Positions 47,558-60,178 are shown, numbered from the stretch's first letter. The stretch is DNA of 64,000 nucleotides from Primulina eburnea (GCF_022965805.1 NC_133110.1:34906317-34970316); one strand, 5' to 3'. Translations and numbers: made by a program. Notes: generated by a model from the letters alone, not told the origin.

Positions 47558-50500
47558 TCAGTTATAGTACATATCAAAACTAAAATCAGAATAAGGATCA
47601 GGATACATCGAATACAATGGAACAGATGGACTAGCATCAAATAAATGCGGATACGATTCTCGCATTTTGCTCGCCAATTCCCATGTCGATTCTTCAACAC
47701 CATGTCTTGTCCATTGCACTCGAACTAGAGGAATCGATTTATTTCTTAGTATCTTTTCCTTTCGATCCATAATGCGAACAGGTTGTTCAACATAGGAAAG
47801 AGAAGGATCAAGTTCAACCTCGTCAGGCGCAAGCACATGTGATGGATCAGGTTCATATTTCCTCAACATAAAAACATGAAATACATCATGAATAGCAGAT
47901 AGAGCTGGTGGCAATGCCAATCGATACGCAAGATCACCAACTTGATCAAGAATCTCGTATGGACCAACATATCGAGGAGATAACTTCCCTCGCATGCCGA
48001 ATCGAACAGTGCCTCTAAAGGGAGATATTTTCAAAAACACTCTATCACCTTTCTGGAATTCCAAGGGTCGTCTTCGTTTATTCGCATAACTCGTTTGACG
48101 ATCCTGAGCAGCTTTCATCCGCTGCCGAATTAAATGAACCTTATCGTTCATTTCCTGTATCATTTCAGGTCCAATCAATTGTTTTTCACCAATCTCATCC
48201 CAGAATAACGGTGATCTACATCGTCTCCCATATAGAGCTTCAAACGGTGCCATACCGATACTCGTCTGAAAGCTATTATTATACGAAAATTCAACCAATG
48301 GTAAGGCATTTTGCCATCCCATTCTGAAGTCCATCACAATTGCACGCAACATATCCTCTAAAGTCTGAATCGTACGCTCAGTTTGGCCATCAGTTTGAGG
48401 ATGGTAAGCAGTACTCATAGCCAAACGCGTACCCATCGCTTCTTGAAAACTACCCCAGAATTTAGAAGCAAATCTGGGATCACGATCAGATACAATCGAG
48501 ACTGGCACACCGTGCAGTCTCACAACATTCTCAATGTATAAACGGGCCATTCTCTTATAAGGATAAGTCCGCTCATACGGAATAAAATGCGCAATTTTCG
48601 AAAGCCGATCAATAATAACCCAAATAGCATCACAGCCCTTGGGAGAACGAGGTAAATGAGTCACGAAATCCATAGCAATATGTTCCCAATTCCATTTCTG
48701 GATTTCAAGACTATAGAGCAATCCTCCCGGTTTCATTCTCTCGGCTTTCACTTGCTGGCAGATAAGACATTTAGAAATAAACTTGGCAATAACCTTCTTC
48801 ATACGTCTCCACCAGAATTGAGGTCTCAGTGTCAAATACATCTTTTGACCTCCAGGGTGAATACTGTATTTGCTACAATGTGCTTCTCGAAGAAGGGCAG
48901 ATTTCAAATCAGAGTCGTCAGGAACTATCAGCCGACCATTAAGTCGTAAAGAACCATCAGAAGAAATTTGAAATCCAGACTGATGTCCAGCAGATACAAG
49001 TTCTTTCGTCTTTTGGATCTGAGCATCGCTTCGTTGGGCCTTTCGAATTTTTGATATCAAATTCGGCTCAATTTGTAATGCTGAGACAGTGACATAATTC
49101 CAATTCGAGTGAAAAGTCCAACCAGAAGTACAAATATCCTCGTGTACTTTGGCGACATTGACAGAAGCTAACACAGAATCATGAACTTTACGGCTCAGGG
49201 CATTCGCAGTAACATTCACCGATCCAGGGTGATATTGAATCTCACAATCAAAATCCTTCAGGAGATCCATCCACCTGCGCTGCCTCATATTCAAATCAGA
49301 TTGAGAAAAGAAATATTTCAGACTCTTATGGTCCGAATAGATAACAAACTTTTCTCCGTACAAATAATGGCGCCAAATCTTCAAAGCAAACACAATGGCA
49401 GCCAATTCGAGATCATGAACAGGATAACGTGTTTCATGAGATTTCAATTGACGAGATGCATAAGCAACCACTTTGCCATGTTGCATCGGAACACAGCCCA
49501 AACCTTTACCAGACGCATCTGTACAAACCACAAATCCTCTGGTACCTGAGGGAATAGTAAGCACAGGTGTTGTGGTTAATCTCGTCTTCAATTCAAGAAA
49601 ACTAGCTTCACATTCATCTGACCAAATGAATCGCTGATTCTTCTGTGTCAATTGAGTGATAGGTTTAGCTATCTTCGAAAATCCTTCAATAAAACGACGA
49701 TAATAACCAGCTAAACCCATGAAGCTACGAATCTCAGGAACATTTGTAGGTCTCGGCCAATTCAATACAGCTTCGACCTTCGCGGGATCAACAGATATAC
49801 CATGTCTCGAAATGACGTGGCCCAAAAATACAACCTTGTCCATCCAGAATTCACATTTGGACAATTTGGCATATAAGTGACTAGTACGAAGAGTTTGAAG
49901 TACTAATCTCAAATGTTCAGCATGCTCCTTTTTCGATTTCGAATAAACAAGAATATCATCGATAAATACAATAACGAATCGGTCTAGATAATCTCGAAAG
50001 ACCCGATTCATTAAATCCATAAAAATAGCAGGAGCATTCGTAAGACCAAAAGGCATAACCAGGAATTCATAATGGCCATACCTCGTACGAAAAGCAATTT
50101 TGGGCACATCTTCGTCTCGAACTCGTACTTGATGATACCCAGAACGAAGATCAATCTTCGAGTATACAGAAGTACCTTGAAGCTGATCAAACAAATCATC
50201 TATACGCGGAAGTGGGTATTTGTTTTTCACAGTAGCCCAATTCAACTGCCTATAGTCGATACACATTCGCATCGTACCATCTTTTTTTCGAACAAATAAA
50301 ACTGGAGCTCCCCAAGGTGATACACTCGGTCGAATATATCCCTTATCGAGAAGATCCTGTAATTTTTCTTTCAATTCTTTCAATTCTAGGGGTGCCATGT
50401 GATAAGGAGCTTTAGAAATAGGCGCAGTCCCCGGCACAAGATCAATACTAAACTCAACTTCTCGATGAGGAGGAAAATCAGGAATCTCATCGGTAAATAC

Positions 50501-50629
50501 ATCCGGGAATTCTTTCGCAACAGGAATCTCAGACAAGGAAGACTCCTTCTTCGAAATATCAATAGCGTAGATAAGATAACCCTCATCTCTGCTAGTCAAC
50601 AATCGAGACATTTCCAAGGAAGATACCAA
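47558..50629 (-). CDS. Outer chromovirus pol: RT, RNase H, integrase, chromodomain
   Basis: An uninterrupted 1023-residue frame. RT spans about residues 80-250 (CIDYRQLN at 123-130, FIDD at 222-225). RNase H spans about 360-480 with TDAS (370-373), but the last acidic position is Asn (N476 in TANALSR; the nested element has Asp). The integrase zinc region has H-P-G at 591-593 and CLIC (621-624); catalytic D654, D715 and E751 have DD-35-E spacing. A GPY/F module (about 882-925) precedes a chromodomain-like tail (about 948-997), the mark of chromoviruses; organisation suggests the Tekay lineage. The frame is a fragment of a Gag-Pol polyprotein: upstream gag and protease are cut off by stops, so normal expression is unlikely. 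Confidence 0.93.
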   Translation of the reverse strand: MVSSLEMSRLLTSRDEGYLIYAIDISKKESSLSEIPVAKEFPDVFTDEIPDFPPHREVEFSIDLVPGTAPISKAPYHMAPLELKELKEKLQDLLDKGYIRPSVSPWGAPVLFVRKKDGTMRMCIDYRQLNWATVKNKYPLPRIDDLFDQLQGTSVYSKIDLRSGYHQVRVRDEDVPKIAFRTRYGHYEFLVMPFGLTNAPAIFMDLMNRVFRDYLDRFVIVFIDDILVYSKSKKEHAEHLRLVLQTLRTSHLYAKLSKCEFWMDKVVFLGHVISRHGISVDPAKVEAVLNWPRPTNVPEIRSFMGLAGYYRRFIEGFSKIAKPITQLTQKNQRFIWSDECEASFLELKTRLTTTPVLTIPSGTRGFVVCTDASGKGLGCVPMQHGKVVAYASRQLKSHETRYPVHDLELAAIVFALKIWRHYLYGEKFVIYSDHKSLKYFFSQSDLNMRQRRWMDLLKDFDCEIQYHPGSVNVTANALSRKVHDSVLASVNVAKVHEDICTSGWTFHSNWNYVTVSALQIEPNLISKIRKAQRSDAQIQKTKELVSAGHQSGFQISSDGSLRLNGRLIVPDDSDLKSALLREAHCSKYSIHPGGQKMYLTLRPQFWWRRMKKVIAKFISKCLICQQVKAERMKPGGLLYSLEIQKWNWEHIAMDFVTHLPRSPKGCDAIWVIIDRLSKIAHFIPYERTYPYKRMARLYIENVVRLHGVPVSIVSDRDPRFASKFWGSFQEAMGTRLAMSTAYHPQTDGQTERTIQTLEDMLRAIVMDFRMGWQNALPLVEFSYNNSFQTSIGMAPFEALYGRRCRSPLFWDEIGEKQLIGPEMIQEMNDKVHLIRQRMKAAQDRQTSYANKRRRPLEFQKGDRVFLKISPFRGTVRFGMRGKLSPRYVGPYEILDQVGDLAYRLALPPALSAIHDVFHVFMLRKYEPDPSHVLAPDEVELDPSLSYVEQPVRIMDRKEKILRNKSIPLVRVQWTRHGVEESTWELASKMRESYPHLFDASPSVPLYSMYPDPYSDFSFDMYYN

Positions 50630-50686
50630 TGGAATTTTGGCTTGGGAACCCTTGCCATAAAAATTCCACTTGGGTCCATCAATCGG

Positions 50687-51043
50687 TCAAAATCAAACCA
50701 CTCCATGACAACAATCAACAGTAGCTCGATTTGTTGTCAAGATATCCATGCCAACAATACAATCAAATTCGTGCATAGGGAGGACAATCAAATTCAGAAA
50801 TACCACATTATCCTCATAGATCAGTACACAATTATGCACAACTTTCTCTGACAAAATAATCTTCCCTGCTGGCGTGGCTATCGACAAAGTATCATACAAC
50901 GGGGTACACTCAATATCGTGAGATGCAATAAATGCATGAGATATGAATGAATGAGATGCTCCCGTATCAAATAAAACACGTGCAGGATAATCGCAAAGCG
51001 TGCAAATACCTGCAATCACACCACCAGGAGCTTCTCTCGCCTA
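50687..51043 (-). pseudogene. Outer chromovirus protease, bounded by stops
   Basis: The open part (50693-51019) contains VLFDTGASHSFISHAF, the aspartic protease active site (DTGA), and the C-terminal context IVLPMHEFDCIVGMDILTTN. In-frame TAG at 51041-51043 separates it from gag, and two TGA codons (50693-50695 and 50687-50689) separate it from RT in the same reading frame. The stops are consistent with single C-to-T changes, as expected from decay of methylated cytosines. Confidence 0.85.
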
Positions 51044-51130
51044 GTCCTCAGTCATGGCGTATACTCTCACTTGAGGATGAACTTGGGCACTCTGACCACC
51101 CGGTCCTCGATATCGTGGCACACTTGACTG

Positions 51131-52068
51131 CTAAAATGATGGAACAGGAACAGCAGGTCTCATCATACTAGGGCCACCTCTAAATACTGGCTGGGGTAGA
51201 GCAGAAGTCGTACCCCTGTTCGGACATACTCGAGAGAAATGACCTTCTTGCCCACATTGATAACAAGTACCGAACATACCTCGACACTGCTCGATAGTAT
51301 GTTTACCCACACAATGGCTACAATAAGGAGCAATCACAGGACTCCCTCTCTGTGATCCACTAGAGCTCGAAGAAGAAGAAGAAGAAACAGAGCCAGTCTT
51401 CTTGAACTTCTTACCTCTCGGCCTCAAAGTAGGCTGCTGAGCTGACACCGGAGGTGGAGGAGTATACTGTGGACCTCCCCGCCTAAGTCCAGCCTCGGCT
51501 ACCTTAGCTCGTTCAACTGCCTCTGCGTAGCTGGTAGGCATTCCAGAAACAACATATGTATATAAACCAGGATGTAAACCATTTACAAACCTGTTATACT
51601 TTGCCCTCGCATTCCCAGCTACGTGAGGTGCATACTTCAGTAAAGTAGAAAACTTCGAAGCATACTCTGCAACAGACATCATTCCCTGCTGCAGATTATT
51701 GAATTCATTCTCCTGAGCATAAGAAGGATGGGAATACTGCTCCAAAAACTGGGCCTTGAAGACATCCCATGTGACTTCAGTCCCGGCCTCTTTCAATCCA
51801 ATCTCAGCGGCTTCCTACCAAGATTTAGCTCGGTCCTTCAATGATACAAAGCAAGTTTCAGTCTCCGAGCCTTGGAATACTCCACAATATTAAACAAGTG
51901 CTCGATATCCTTCAGCCAGACCTCAGCTCTTTCAGCACTCTCGGTGCCAAAGAACCTTGGTGGTTTCAGATCCTGGAATCGAGCCATCACAACATCCATG
52001 GACAACCCTTCAAATTTCCCAACAATCCTCTCAGTACTGCTGCTCGCAGTTTCATTTGTGTGATCCAT
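51131..52068 (-). pseudogene. Outer chromovirus gag
   Basis: ATG at 52068 (MDHTNETASSS) opens the N-terminal part with FQDLKPPRFFGTESAERAE and WLKDIEHLF, the start of the retrotransposon gag domain. A 1-nt deletion near 51838 and an in-frame TAG about 20 nt further interrupt it. The second part (51131-51796) has FLEQYSHPS, LQQGMMSVAEYASKF and FVNGLHPGLYTYV, a Ser-rich linker and a zinc knuckle CYQCGQEGHFSRVCP. TAG at 51131-51133 ends it where the frame would continue towards protease. Confidence 0.9.
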
Positions 52069-52262
52069 CTACAAATCAAAAGATGAATATCACAATTTCA
52101 TATCAATTCATAATGTCATCATCTCATAGCATCAATCTCATCAGATACTTACTCAAATCAAATCACATAAGAGCAATTAATACAAAAAAGTCACACACAT
52201 ACGCACAATTCATTTGTGCCTATCCACGTGTACACAAGAATCAATCGAGCATTCCCAGCTAT

Positions 52263-52274
52263 GCTCTGATACCA
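52263..52274 (-). other. tRNA-Met-type primer-binding site, outer chromovirus
   Basis: The minus strand reads TGGTATCAGAGC five bases inside the 5' LTR (which starts at 52280). Confidence 0.9.
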
Positions 52275-52279
52275 CTCTG

Positions 52280-52570
52280 TGTGGGGCCCTTACCTCCTAT
52301 TCGTTATTACAATACAATCTGATTAGAGTTAATTAATCACAGAGAAAACGAGTTTAAATTTTCTTTACAATGAGCCCAAGTCATTTTATTTGAATACTAA
52401 AAATAGTATCTCGTCTCACGTCATAATCATGCCCACACGTAATCACAACCAATCACATACAAACATCTCATATCCTCGGGACATGCCCCGGTATATAGAT
52501 ACATATACATATATACTGGGAACAAGACATAAACATAAACCTCAACCCAAGCTGTGGCTCCCACCAGAAG
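52280..52570 (-). repeat. 5' LTR of the outer chromovirus, part 1
   Basis: It matches 45712-45998 and breaks at CCACCAGAAG, where the nested element is inserted. The continuation starts at 60986. By eye there are roughly a dozen differences from the other LTR over this part. Confidence 0.92.
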
Positions 52571-55500
52571 TGTAAAGACCCGAAAATCCTCGCTTGAAAA
52601 TTAACGGAAAATTTAAAAATTTTCTGTTTAAAAGAACTTAAATGCCTCATTCATAAAATCAACTGATAAATCAAGTTCAATGTTTAAAAATATAGCAGCG
52701 GAAGAAAATAAAGTTTGCCAAAAATAACAATTTAAGAATATCCAACAACTGATAAAAATTTGTTTGCGGAATAAAATAATGAATGCTGAACTGAGGTCCT
52801 CGGGTGCCACTACTGCCGACCCAAACTGGCTCACTGGTCCCCGCCCTCGGCCCTGACCTCATCGGTACCTACAACAATCAAGTCTAGTGAGCCTAAAGAC
52901 TCAGCATGCATATATCGCAGGTAACGAGTAAAATCTGAAGTAAAATATGCATGGGATAAAATATCATGTCATGAGGCATGCTGAAAATAATCTGTACTGA
53001 GCAATTATAATACGTGCATAACTGAACTGATAATCACAGTAAAAATGTTTGCTTATTGGAGTCCTGTACTGAAATAACTGGTAAAAATTTTCTGTTGAGA
53101 TTATGTTTTACGCCTGTGGCCCCTGCACTAAGCTGAACTGATCGGTAACTGGCTACCGGGGAGTCTGAAACTGAACTGAGCTGGCCGGTCACTGGCGAAA
53201 GGGTGGTACCAAACTGAACTGAGCGGTCACTGGCGACCGTATAAAATAATACTCCCACATAGTGAATGAACCACAAGCCATATTGCATAAATCTCAAAAA
53301 TAATCATTTTCTATTTAATGCACGTAAAATAATTAACTAGCATAATGAAAATTCCTGTATATTTTACCAACTGGATTGGATTGGATCGTCCCCAGGCTCG
53401 CTGCAACCTAACTGTGCTATGAAAAATATGCAATAGCTTAAACATGACCAACTACGCAATTTACGTTCAAAAGATGCGACTATGATGCCTAACGACTTCG
53501 CATTTAATCATGACTCCGAACTAACCTGAACCGGCACTGAACCGACATAAAGTCATGATTAAAATACGCTTAAAATACCGAAATAATGCACCTATAATGA
53601 TGATGGTCGAAATCTAGGTGAAATGGAGGCCAAAACATGAAACGCTCTTTCGAGAGTCAATTTGGCACATCGCACCGTAAATTCTCGTATGACCTCAAAA
53701 ATGATCCGAATGACAAACGGTCAAAAACATGACCTTCCTAACTCAATGAGGCACTGTCCAGTCCAAGGCCATGGGCTAAAAGCCAACCAAGAACTCAAAC
53801 GAGCCTTCTAAACGACACAGCAACTTGCTGTAATTTTCAGCAGCTGCGCACCCGTGCGTCTTGTGTTGGTTTCGAGTCTATCGGCCATTGGGGCGTGAAC
53901 CACCCACCAGAGACCCTTAACAACATCCTAAGAAATGATTTGAACCATGGCTAAGGGCTTTTGGCTAGCCATAATTCGCACCATTCCAGCAACAACCGAA
54001 AACTCATACCGAGAATGCTTTTGTATGCAGTGTGTAGTGTGTTGCTTCGATTGATGTCTCGTGTCGTTCCAGTGGCCATTTGATTGACCATGACACAATC
54101 TAGACATCTAGGGGCATGGTATGAACCATGGCTAACGGCCATAGGCCAACCAAGATCCACATCAAACCACACAATTCGAAATACATGTTGCTGTCAAAAG
54201 AAGGGATCAGAAACCGAGAGGGGAGGGGTTGTTCTTGTTGTTTATTTAAAAACCGATGAGCCATGGACCAAGCCACCAAAAGGGCGACTTAGTCACGTCT
54301 TAGACATGCTAGGGGAGTGATCTAACCATGGCTATAGGCCCTTGGGGCAGCCAAGATCAGATCCTTCCTCCTTGCCAACAAATCTGAAATTCGAAACTCA
54401 TAATGGACCAAATGAGAAGTTGCTGTCCATTTCTGAATTTCCAGCAACCAGGGGCTTGAACGAACGGACCAATCTGATCCTAATGCATCCTATTATGTAT
54501 ATAGATGTCGCCTTGGGAGCCTGGAACCGATCCATCCACCTGAAACCACATAACTCAGAAAAAAACGTGAAGCTTGCCAAGGAAAGAGCCGAAATCTGCA
54601 TGCTTCTTTTCGAAAATATTTTGACATGCATCTCGGTTTTTGCTTGAATAAACATGATCATGTACTGAAAAATAAATGATAATATAACTTGATTGAGGTT
54701 TGAAAGAATCTAGACATGCCTTGGTTATCGTTTGAAATAGAAACGAAAAGAAGAGACGAGACGGCGCGGAGGAGACGGAGTGGCTTGCTTCTCTACCTTT
54801 CTTGGCTCTCGATTTTCTCTCCTTTTTTTTTCTAGCTATGCCTCATGACTTTTACCTCTGAAAAGGGGTCTTATTTTTGGTGGTGGTGGAGGGGGAGTGA
54901 TGGTTATGAAGGTGAGGAGAAGGGTGCACAATAATAGGATCATATCAAGACTAAGTCTCCTAAATTTTGAATTTTGAATGGTTGTTGCTATCAAATGATA
55001 TGTGGGATGGTTCTAGAATGTAAGTGGCCGAATTCTCTCTTGTTTCTAGACTAGGATATGTCCACTAATTAATTAATTAAGGGTGGTCATTAAATGGAAA
55101 GATTATCATGCTAATAGATGAAAAGGAAATGGTCAAAGGTGAGTTGGCATATCATAGTTGACACACTAATGGGATGGCCGAAATTTGCAATAAAATGAAG
55201 GGGAAATATTGTTATCTAGTTGATAATTAATAACTCTTAAAAGCCTCACTAATCCCTTAAATAATTTATTGAATAAAACCCATAATTAAGTAACTTAAAT
55301 GAGCTCATTTCTTAATCACCTCAAATAATTAAATTAAATCCTCAACTTCCATTTTTAACTTAAATGAACTTACTTCCTAGCTAAATTGACTTCTGGAAGT
55401 ATTTCTCCAATCTTAAATTCTATCTCAAAACTCCAACTCCGGTCCGGCCTCACTGAAATAACTGAAATGCTGAAAATCAAACTACTGAACTGAAATAATA

Positions 55501-55613
55501 AAATAATCAACTTCAAAGAAACACATTTAAAATAATCATGCAATGAAGTCAATTAAATTTAAAAATCTAGAATTATGCATGGCTTATACGTAAACTGATT
55601 TACGGGTTCTACA
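52571..55613 (-). repeat. 3' LTR of the nested chromovirus
   Basis: The 3043-bp LTR starts TGTAAAGACCCG and ends GGGTTCTACA on the plus strand, homologous to the solo LTR at 9343-12555. It contains a three-unit version of the 185-bp array (from about 53944). Confidence 0.93.
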
Positions 55614-55650
55614 ATCCTTCCCCCCTTAAAATAAATTTCGTCCTCGAAAT
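55614..55650 (-). other. Polypurine tract of the nested chromovirus
   Basis: The minus strand reads TTAAGGGGGGAAGGAT before TGTAGAACCC, preceded by AATTTCGAGGACGAAATT. Confidence 0.88.
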
Positions 55651-55703
55651 TAGAACTCACCGAATAACTAGGGGTAACGCTCTCTCATCTCTGGCTCAGA
55701 CTC

Positions 55704-56834
55704 CTACGTAGCTTCCTCCTCAGAATGGTTGAGCCATTTGACTTTGACTCGCTTAACCAACTTGTTCCAAAGTTTCTTCTCCTGCCGGTCTAGGATCTGC
55801 ACGGGTCTCTCCTCATAAGATAAGTTCGGAGTAAGCTGCAACGGCTCAAAATTCAGCACATGCGAAGGATTCGCCATATACTTCCTCAGCATGGAGACGT
55901 GGAACACATTGTGTACTCCGGCCAGATTCGGCGGAAGAGCCACACGATACGCTAGCGTCCCAACTCTGTCAAGGATCTCAAACGGTCCAATGAATTTCGG
56001 ACTGAGCTTCCCTTTCTTCCCAAATCGCATGACACCCTTCATAGGTGCCACTTTCACAAAGACGTGATCGCCCACTGAAAACTCTAAATCTCTCCTCCGC
56101 TGATCGGCATAACTCTTCTGTCGGCTCTGAGCGGTCCTCATCCTATCACGGATCTTGACTACTACATCTGCTGCCTGCTGAACAATCTCGGGACCCAACT
56201 CTACTCTCTCTCCTACTTCATCCGAATGAACAGGAGATCTACTACTTGCGGCCATACAGTGCTTCATACGGAGCCATACCAATAGAAGACTGGAAGCTGT
56301 TGTTATAGGTGAACTCTACCAGTGGCAAGTTCGACTCCCAACTCCCTGAGAAATCAATGACGCAAGCGCGAAGAAGATCCTCCAAAATCTGAATAACTCG
56401 CTCCGACTGCCCATCTGTCTGCGGATGGAAAGCTGTGCTAAACAGCAACTTCGTACCCAAAGTCGAATGCAAACTCTTCCAAAATGAGGAAGTGAATCTG
56501 GGATCTCTACGGATACGATCGAAACTGGAACACCATGAAGTCGGACTATCTCCCGGTTATACAGCTCTGCATAATGAATCATGGTGAATGTCGTCTTAAT
56601 AGGCAAGAAGTGCGCTGATTTGGTAAGACGATCTACAATCACCCAAATAGCATTCGATCCCCTGGCTGACTTCGGCAATCCGGTCACAAAATCTATGGTA
56701 ATGTTCTCCCACTTCCACTCAGGGATAGGAAGAGGCTTGAGCAAACCTGCTGGTCTCTGATGCTCGGCCTTCACTAACTGACAGGTCAGACACTCGGACA
56801 CAAACCGTCTGATGTCCTTCTTCATCCCTGGTCA
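55704..56834 (-). pseudogene. Nested chromovirus integrase and chromodomain region
   Basis: The pieces in three frames are: zinc-region end SECLTCQLVKAEHQRP and TIDFVTGLPKS (first Asp) in 56316-56825; HPQTDGQSERVIQILEDLL (Glu) in 56242-56472; and GKLSPKFIGPFEILDRVG (GPY/F) with RPVQILDRQEKKLWNKL, the chromodomain start, in 55704-56282. A TGA at 56832-56834, frameshifts near 56505 and 56250 and a TAG at 55704-55706 where the chromodomain should continue all disable it. The second catalytic Asp falls at the 56505 frameshift. Confidence 0.9.
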
Positions 56835-58599
56835 CCAATACAATAGCTGCAGATCTTTGTACATCTTCGTACTCCCAGGGTGAATAGAGTACGGGGACAT
56901 GTGGGCCTCTGTTAGAATATCTGCTCGGATAGAACCACTGCTAGGAACCCACATCCTGTCTCGGTATCTCACAATACCGTCGGTGACTGTATACAAGACA
57001 CTGCCCTTGGCTTCATCTCTCTTCTTCCACTGTGCCAATTGCTCATCTGCTGACTGACCACTGCGAATACGGTCAAGAAGGGAAGACTGAATGGTCAAGG
57101 TAGATAGACGAGGAACTCTACCTCGAGGATAAGTCTCGAGATCAAACCTCTGCATCTCAGTCTGAAGAGGTCTCTGAATCGTCAAATGAGCCATCACTGC
57201 GCCTTTTCTGCTCAAAGCATCCGCAACTACATTAGCTTTACCCGGGTGGTAGCTAATGTCACAATCGTAGTCTTTCACAAGCTCCAACCAACGTCCTCTG
57301 ACGCATGTTCAGCTCCTTCTGCGTAAAGAAATACTTGAGGCTCTTGTGGTCGGTAAAGATCTGGCACTTCTCTCCATACAAATAATGCCTCCAAATCTTC
57401 AATGCAAAAACTACGGCGGCCAACTCTAGATAATGGGTAGGGTAATTCTTATCGTGGGTTTTCAGCTGTCGAGACGCATATGCTATCACTCTCCCATGCT
57501 GCATCAATACTGCGCCAAGACCGAGCTTCGAAGCATCGGTATACAGAACAAACTCGCCGGGTCCTAAAGGTGTGGCCAAAACTGGTGCTGAAATAAGAGC
57601 TTGCTTCAAAGTATCGAAGCTCTTCTGACAGTCATCGCTCCACACAAACTTCGCATTCTTCTTTGTCAGTGCTGTGAGTGGAACGGCAATGGAGGAGAAT
57701 CCCTGAATGAATTTCCTGTAATATCCTGCCAGCCCAAGAAAACTGCGGATCTCGGATGAATTCTGCGGCACAACCCAATCTCTGCCTGCAGCGACTTTCG
57801 CCGGGTCTACCTCAATGCCACTGCTAGAAACAATGTGGCCCAAGAACGCCACCTTCTCTAACCAGAATTCGCACTTACTGAACTTTGCGAATAATTTGTG
57901 CTTCTGCAAGGTCTGCAACACTGTGGTCAGATGTATGCTGTGCTCCTCCCGACTCTTGGAGTAGACGAGAATGTCATCTATGAACACTATCACAAACTGG
58001 TCGAGGTACGGCTGAAATACGCGGTTCATGAGATCCATGAAGATCGCTGGCGCATTCGTCAGACCGAACGGCATCACAAGGAACTCGTAGTGACCATAAC
58101 GAGCTGTCTTCGAGACATCAGCATCTCTCACCCTTAACTGATGATAACCAGAACGCAGATCTATCTTAGAGAAAATCGAAGCTCCCTGCAACTGGCCAAA
58201 CAGATCCTCAATCCTCGGCAGTGGGTACTTGTTATTCACTGTAACCATGTTCAACTCCCGGTAGTCAATACAAAGCCTCATAGAGCCATCTTTCTTCTTA
58301 ACAAACAAGACTGGCGCGCCCCATGGTGAAAAACTCGGGCGAATAAACTCCTTGTCGAGTAGTTCTTGAATCTGCTTCTTAAGCTCTGCCATCTCTGTCG
58401 GTGCTAATCGGTACGGCGCTTTGGAGATCGGAGCTGTGCCTGGCATAAGCTCGATGGAAAACTCCACCTCTCTCTCTGGTGGCATACCAGAGACGTCTTC
58501 GGGAAAACGTCTAAGAAATCTCTGACAATCGGAACATCTGAGGCTGACTGGCTGGGTTCCTCGGGGACAGATAAAAAGGTCGCTAGAAATGCCCGACAC
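56832..58599 (-). pseudogene. Nested chromovirus RT and RNase H
   Basis: The RT frame (57259-58599) has [20 protein letters not shown], the MPFGLTNAP context and [10 protein letters not shown]. Compared with the outer element it lacks three residues between KTA and RYGHYEF (near 58105), an in-frame 9-nt deletion in the RT fingers-palm region. RNase H has [14 protein letters not shown] and, after a frameshift near 57290, VVADALSRK with the final Asp kept. EAHMSPYSIHPGSTKMY (integrase zinc region) ends this part. Confidence 0.92.
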
Positions 58600-59020
58600 C
58601 CTCTATGCATGAGTTTCCTAGCCTGAACATATGGAATAATGCGCGGTAACGAAAAGTACCTGTCTGGCTCAAATAAGAACTGCTCCATTCCAGGCGGTCG
58701 GACAAGAACAGATCTCCGCTGGAAGTCTATCAACACTCTGTTCCTCAATAGCCAATCCATCCCTAGGATGATGTCAAATTCTGGCATCGGTAGCACGATC
58801 AGATCCGCATAAACAAGATTACCGTGCAGCTCCAGGTCTATATCTCGGATAACATTGGTAGCTGCCATCTCCTCGCCTGACGGCAACACTACTGAAAAGG
58901 CTATGTCTAGCCCAATGGTCTTGATCTTGAGAAAGTTTGCAAAGACCTCCGAAATAAACGAGTGAGTGGCCCCTGAATCTATCAAGGCCTTGGTAGCGGA
59001 ACCAGATATAAAAATTCTCC
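58404..59020 (-). pseudogene. Nested chromovirus protease, second exon-like part
   Basis: The frame opens directly after the intron-like segment with GRIFISGSATKALIDSGATHS (the G codon is split by the junction), including the DSGA protease active site, and continues to VLPMPEFDIILGMDWLLRN. It runs towards RT and loses frame near 58505 through a 1-nt change in a T-run. The protease itself is complete. Confidence 0.88.
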
Positions 59021-59220
59021 CTGAAAGATCGGAACTCTAAGTTGAATCCCACTACAAGATCTAAACTTATAGACATGCAAAGTTCAAGGTTCTTCTAGCT
59101 TAATTCCCCCGAAATAAATCTGAGTAGAGCATGCAATCCTATAACAGTTCTAAGTTCAAAATCTAAATCCTGATTCCCAAAACGCTGAAATTCGAATAAT
59201 AACTTAACGCTTAAAGGTAC
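59021..59220 (-). other. 200-nt GT-AG intron-like segment between gag and protease
   Basis: The minus strand shows donor GACAG|GTACCT (59220) and acceptor GATCTTTCAG|GG (59021). Removing 200 nt joins the gag frame (ending ACA G) to the protease frame (GG AGA) in phase without a stop. If retained, gag ends at TAA (59204-59206), 17 nt inside the segment. The segment is A+T-rich with stops in all three frames, unlike the coding on both sides. The outer element has no counterpart here. Splicing is inferred, not shown. Confidence 0.65.
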
Positions 59221-60178
59221 CTGTCAACAACATAGTCTCCGGGTTTGTTTCCGCGGCATGGAGAGCAAAAACTCTGCCTTGAGTAGGCAGATGTCTCTGA
59301 GGGCACTGCAGCAACACGTGGTCTGGACTGCCACACTTAAAACACTTTCTTGAGCCAGCCATACACGCTCCAGGATGGCGGCGTGAGCACCTGGGACAGA
59401 CTGGGTGCTCAAAAGTCCTCGGGGCTGGGAGCCCCTGCTGCTGCTGCGGCTGCTGGCCTCTGATTCTAGGCGGCCCATGAAATGGCTTCTTATTCTGCTG
59501 CTGATGCTGATGAGGAGGAGGGCGGTGTGGTACTTGGACGGGGCGCTTGCCCTGGCGATCCCTCTCGATGTCCCGCAGATCCTGCTCTGCGGCTAGGGCC
59601 TTGGAGACGGCAATCTCATAAGTAGCAGGGTCAGACACCCTAACATCCCGGCGCAAGATCGGCCGTAAACCCACTAGGAAGTGCATCAATTTGGCTCTGG
59701 CATCATTCGCTATCAGGGGCACAAAGTGACAGACGCTCTCGAACTTACAGATGAACTCCGTAACCGTCATATCACCCTGTCGCAGGCTCATGAACTCGGT
59801 GGTCAGCCTGGTGCGAACCTCCTCAGCAAAATACTTGGAGTAGAAAACCTCCGTAAAGCGTGTCCATGAAAGTGTAGCCAAGGTCAGGGCTACTGCTGCT
59901 CCTTCCCACCATAAGCGGGCATCTCCAGTGAACAGATAGGTGGCGCATCTGACTCTGTCGGCATCTCCCAGCTCCATAAACTCGAAGATGACCTCGAGGG
60001 ATTTGATCCATCCCTCGGCAATCATGGGGTCAGACGTCCCAGAAAACTCCTTTGGACGCATTTTCATGAATCGCTCGTAAACAACCTCTGGCCCTGTCGG
60101 CCTAGCTGCGGCTGCGGCATTGTTCCCCGCAAACTGTGCGAAGAACTGCGTCATCACAGCTAGCATCTGGGCATTCAT
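59204..60178 (-). CDS. Nested chromovirus gag
   Basis: The 324-residue frame starts at ATG 60178 (MNAQMLAVMTQFFAQFAGN). It contains FMKMRPKEFSGTSDP, WIKSLEVIFEFM, LFTGDARLWWEG and FMSLRQGDMTVTEF (the gag domain, about residues 35-190), a Pro/Gln-rich linker and a zinc knuckle CFKCGSPDHVLLQCP (about 286-300). The true N-terminus probably lies upstream, where a basic/acidic segment (RPRGGGEH... and EDDDD) is open in another frame and separated by a frameshift in a Pro codon run (60180-60240). The stop at 59204-59206 falls inside the intron-like segment. Confidence 0.9.
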   Translation of the reverse strand: MNAQMLAVMTQFFAQFAGNNAAAAARPTGPEVVYERFMKMRPKEFSGTSDPMIAEGWIKSLEVIFEFMELGDADRVRCATYLFTGDARLWWEGAAVALTLATLSWTRFTEVFYSKYFAEEVRTRLTTEFMSLRQGDMTVTEFICKFESVCHFVPLIANDARAKLMHFLVGLRPILRRDVRVSDPATYEIAVSKALAAEQDLRDIERDRQGKRPVQVPHRPPPHQHQQQNKKPFHGPPRIRGQQPQQQQGLPAPRTFEHPVCPRCSRRHPGACMAGSRKCFKCGSPDHVLLQCPQRHLPTQGRVFALHAAETNPETMLLTGTFKR

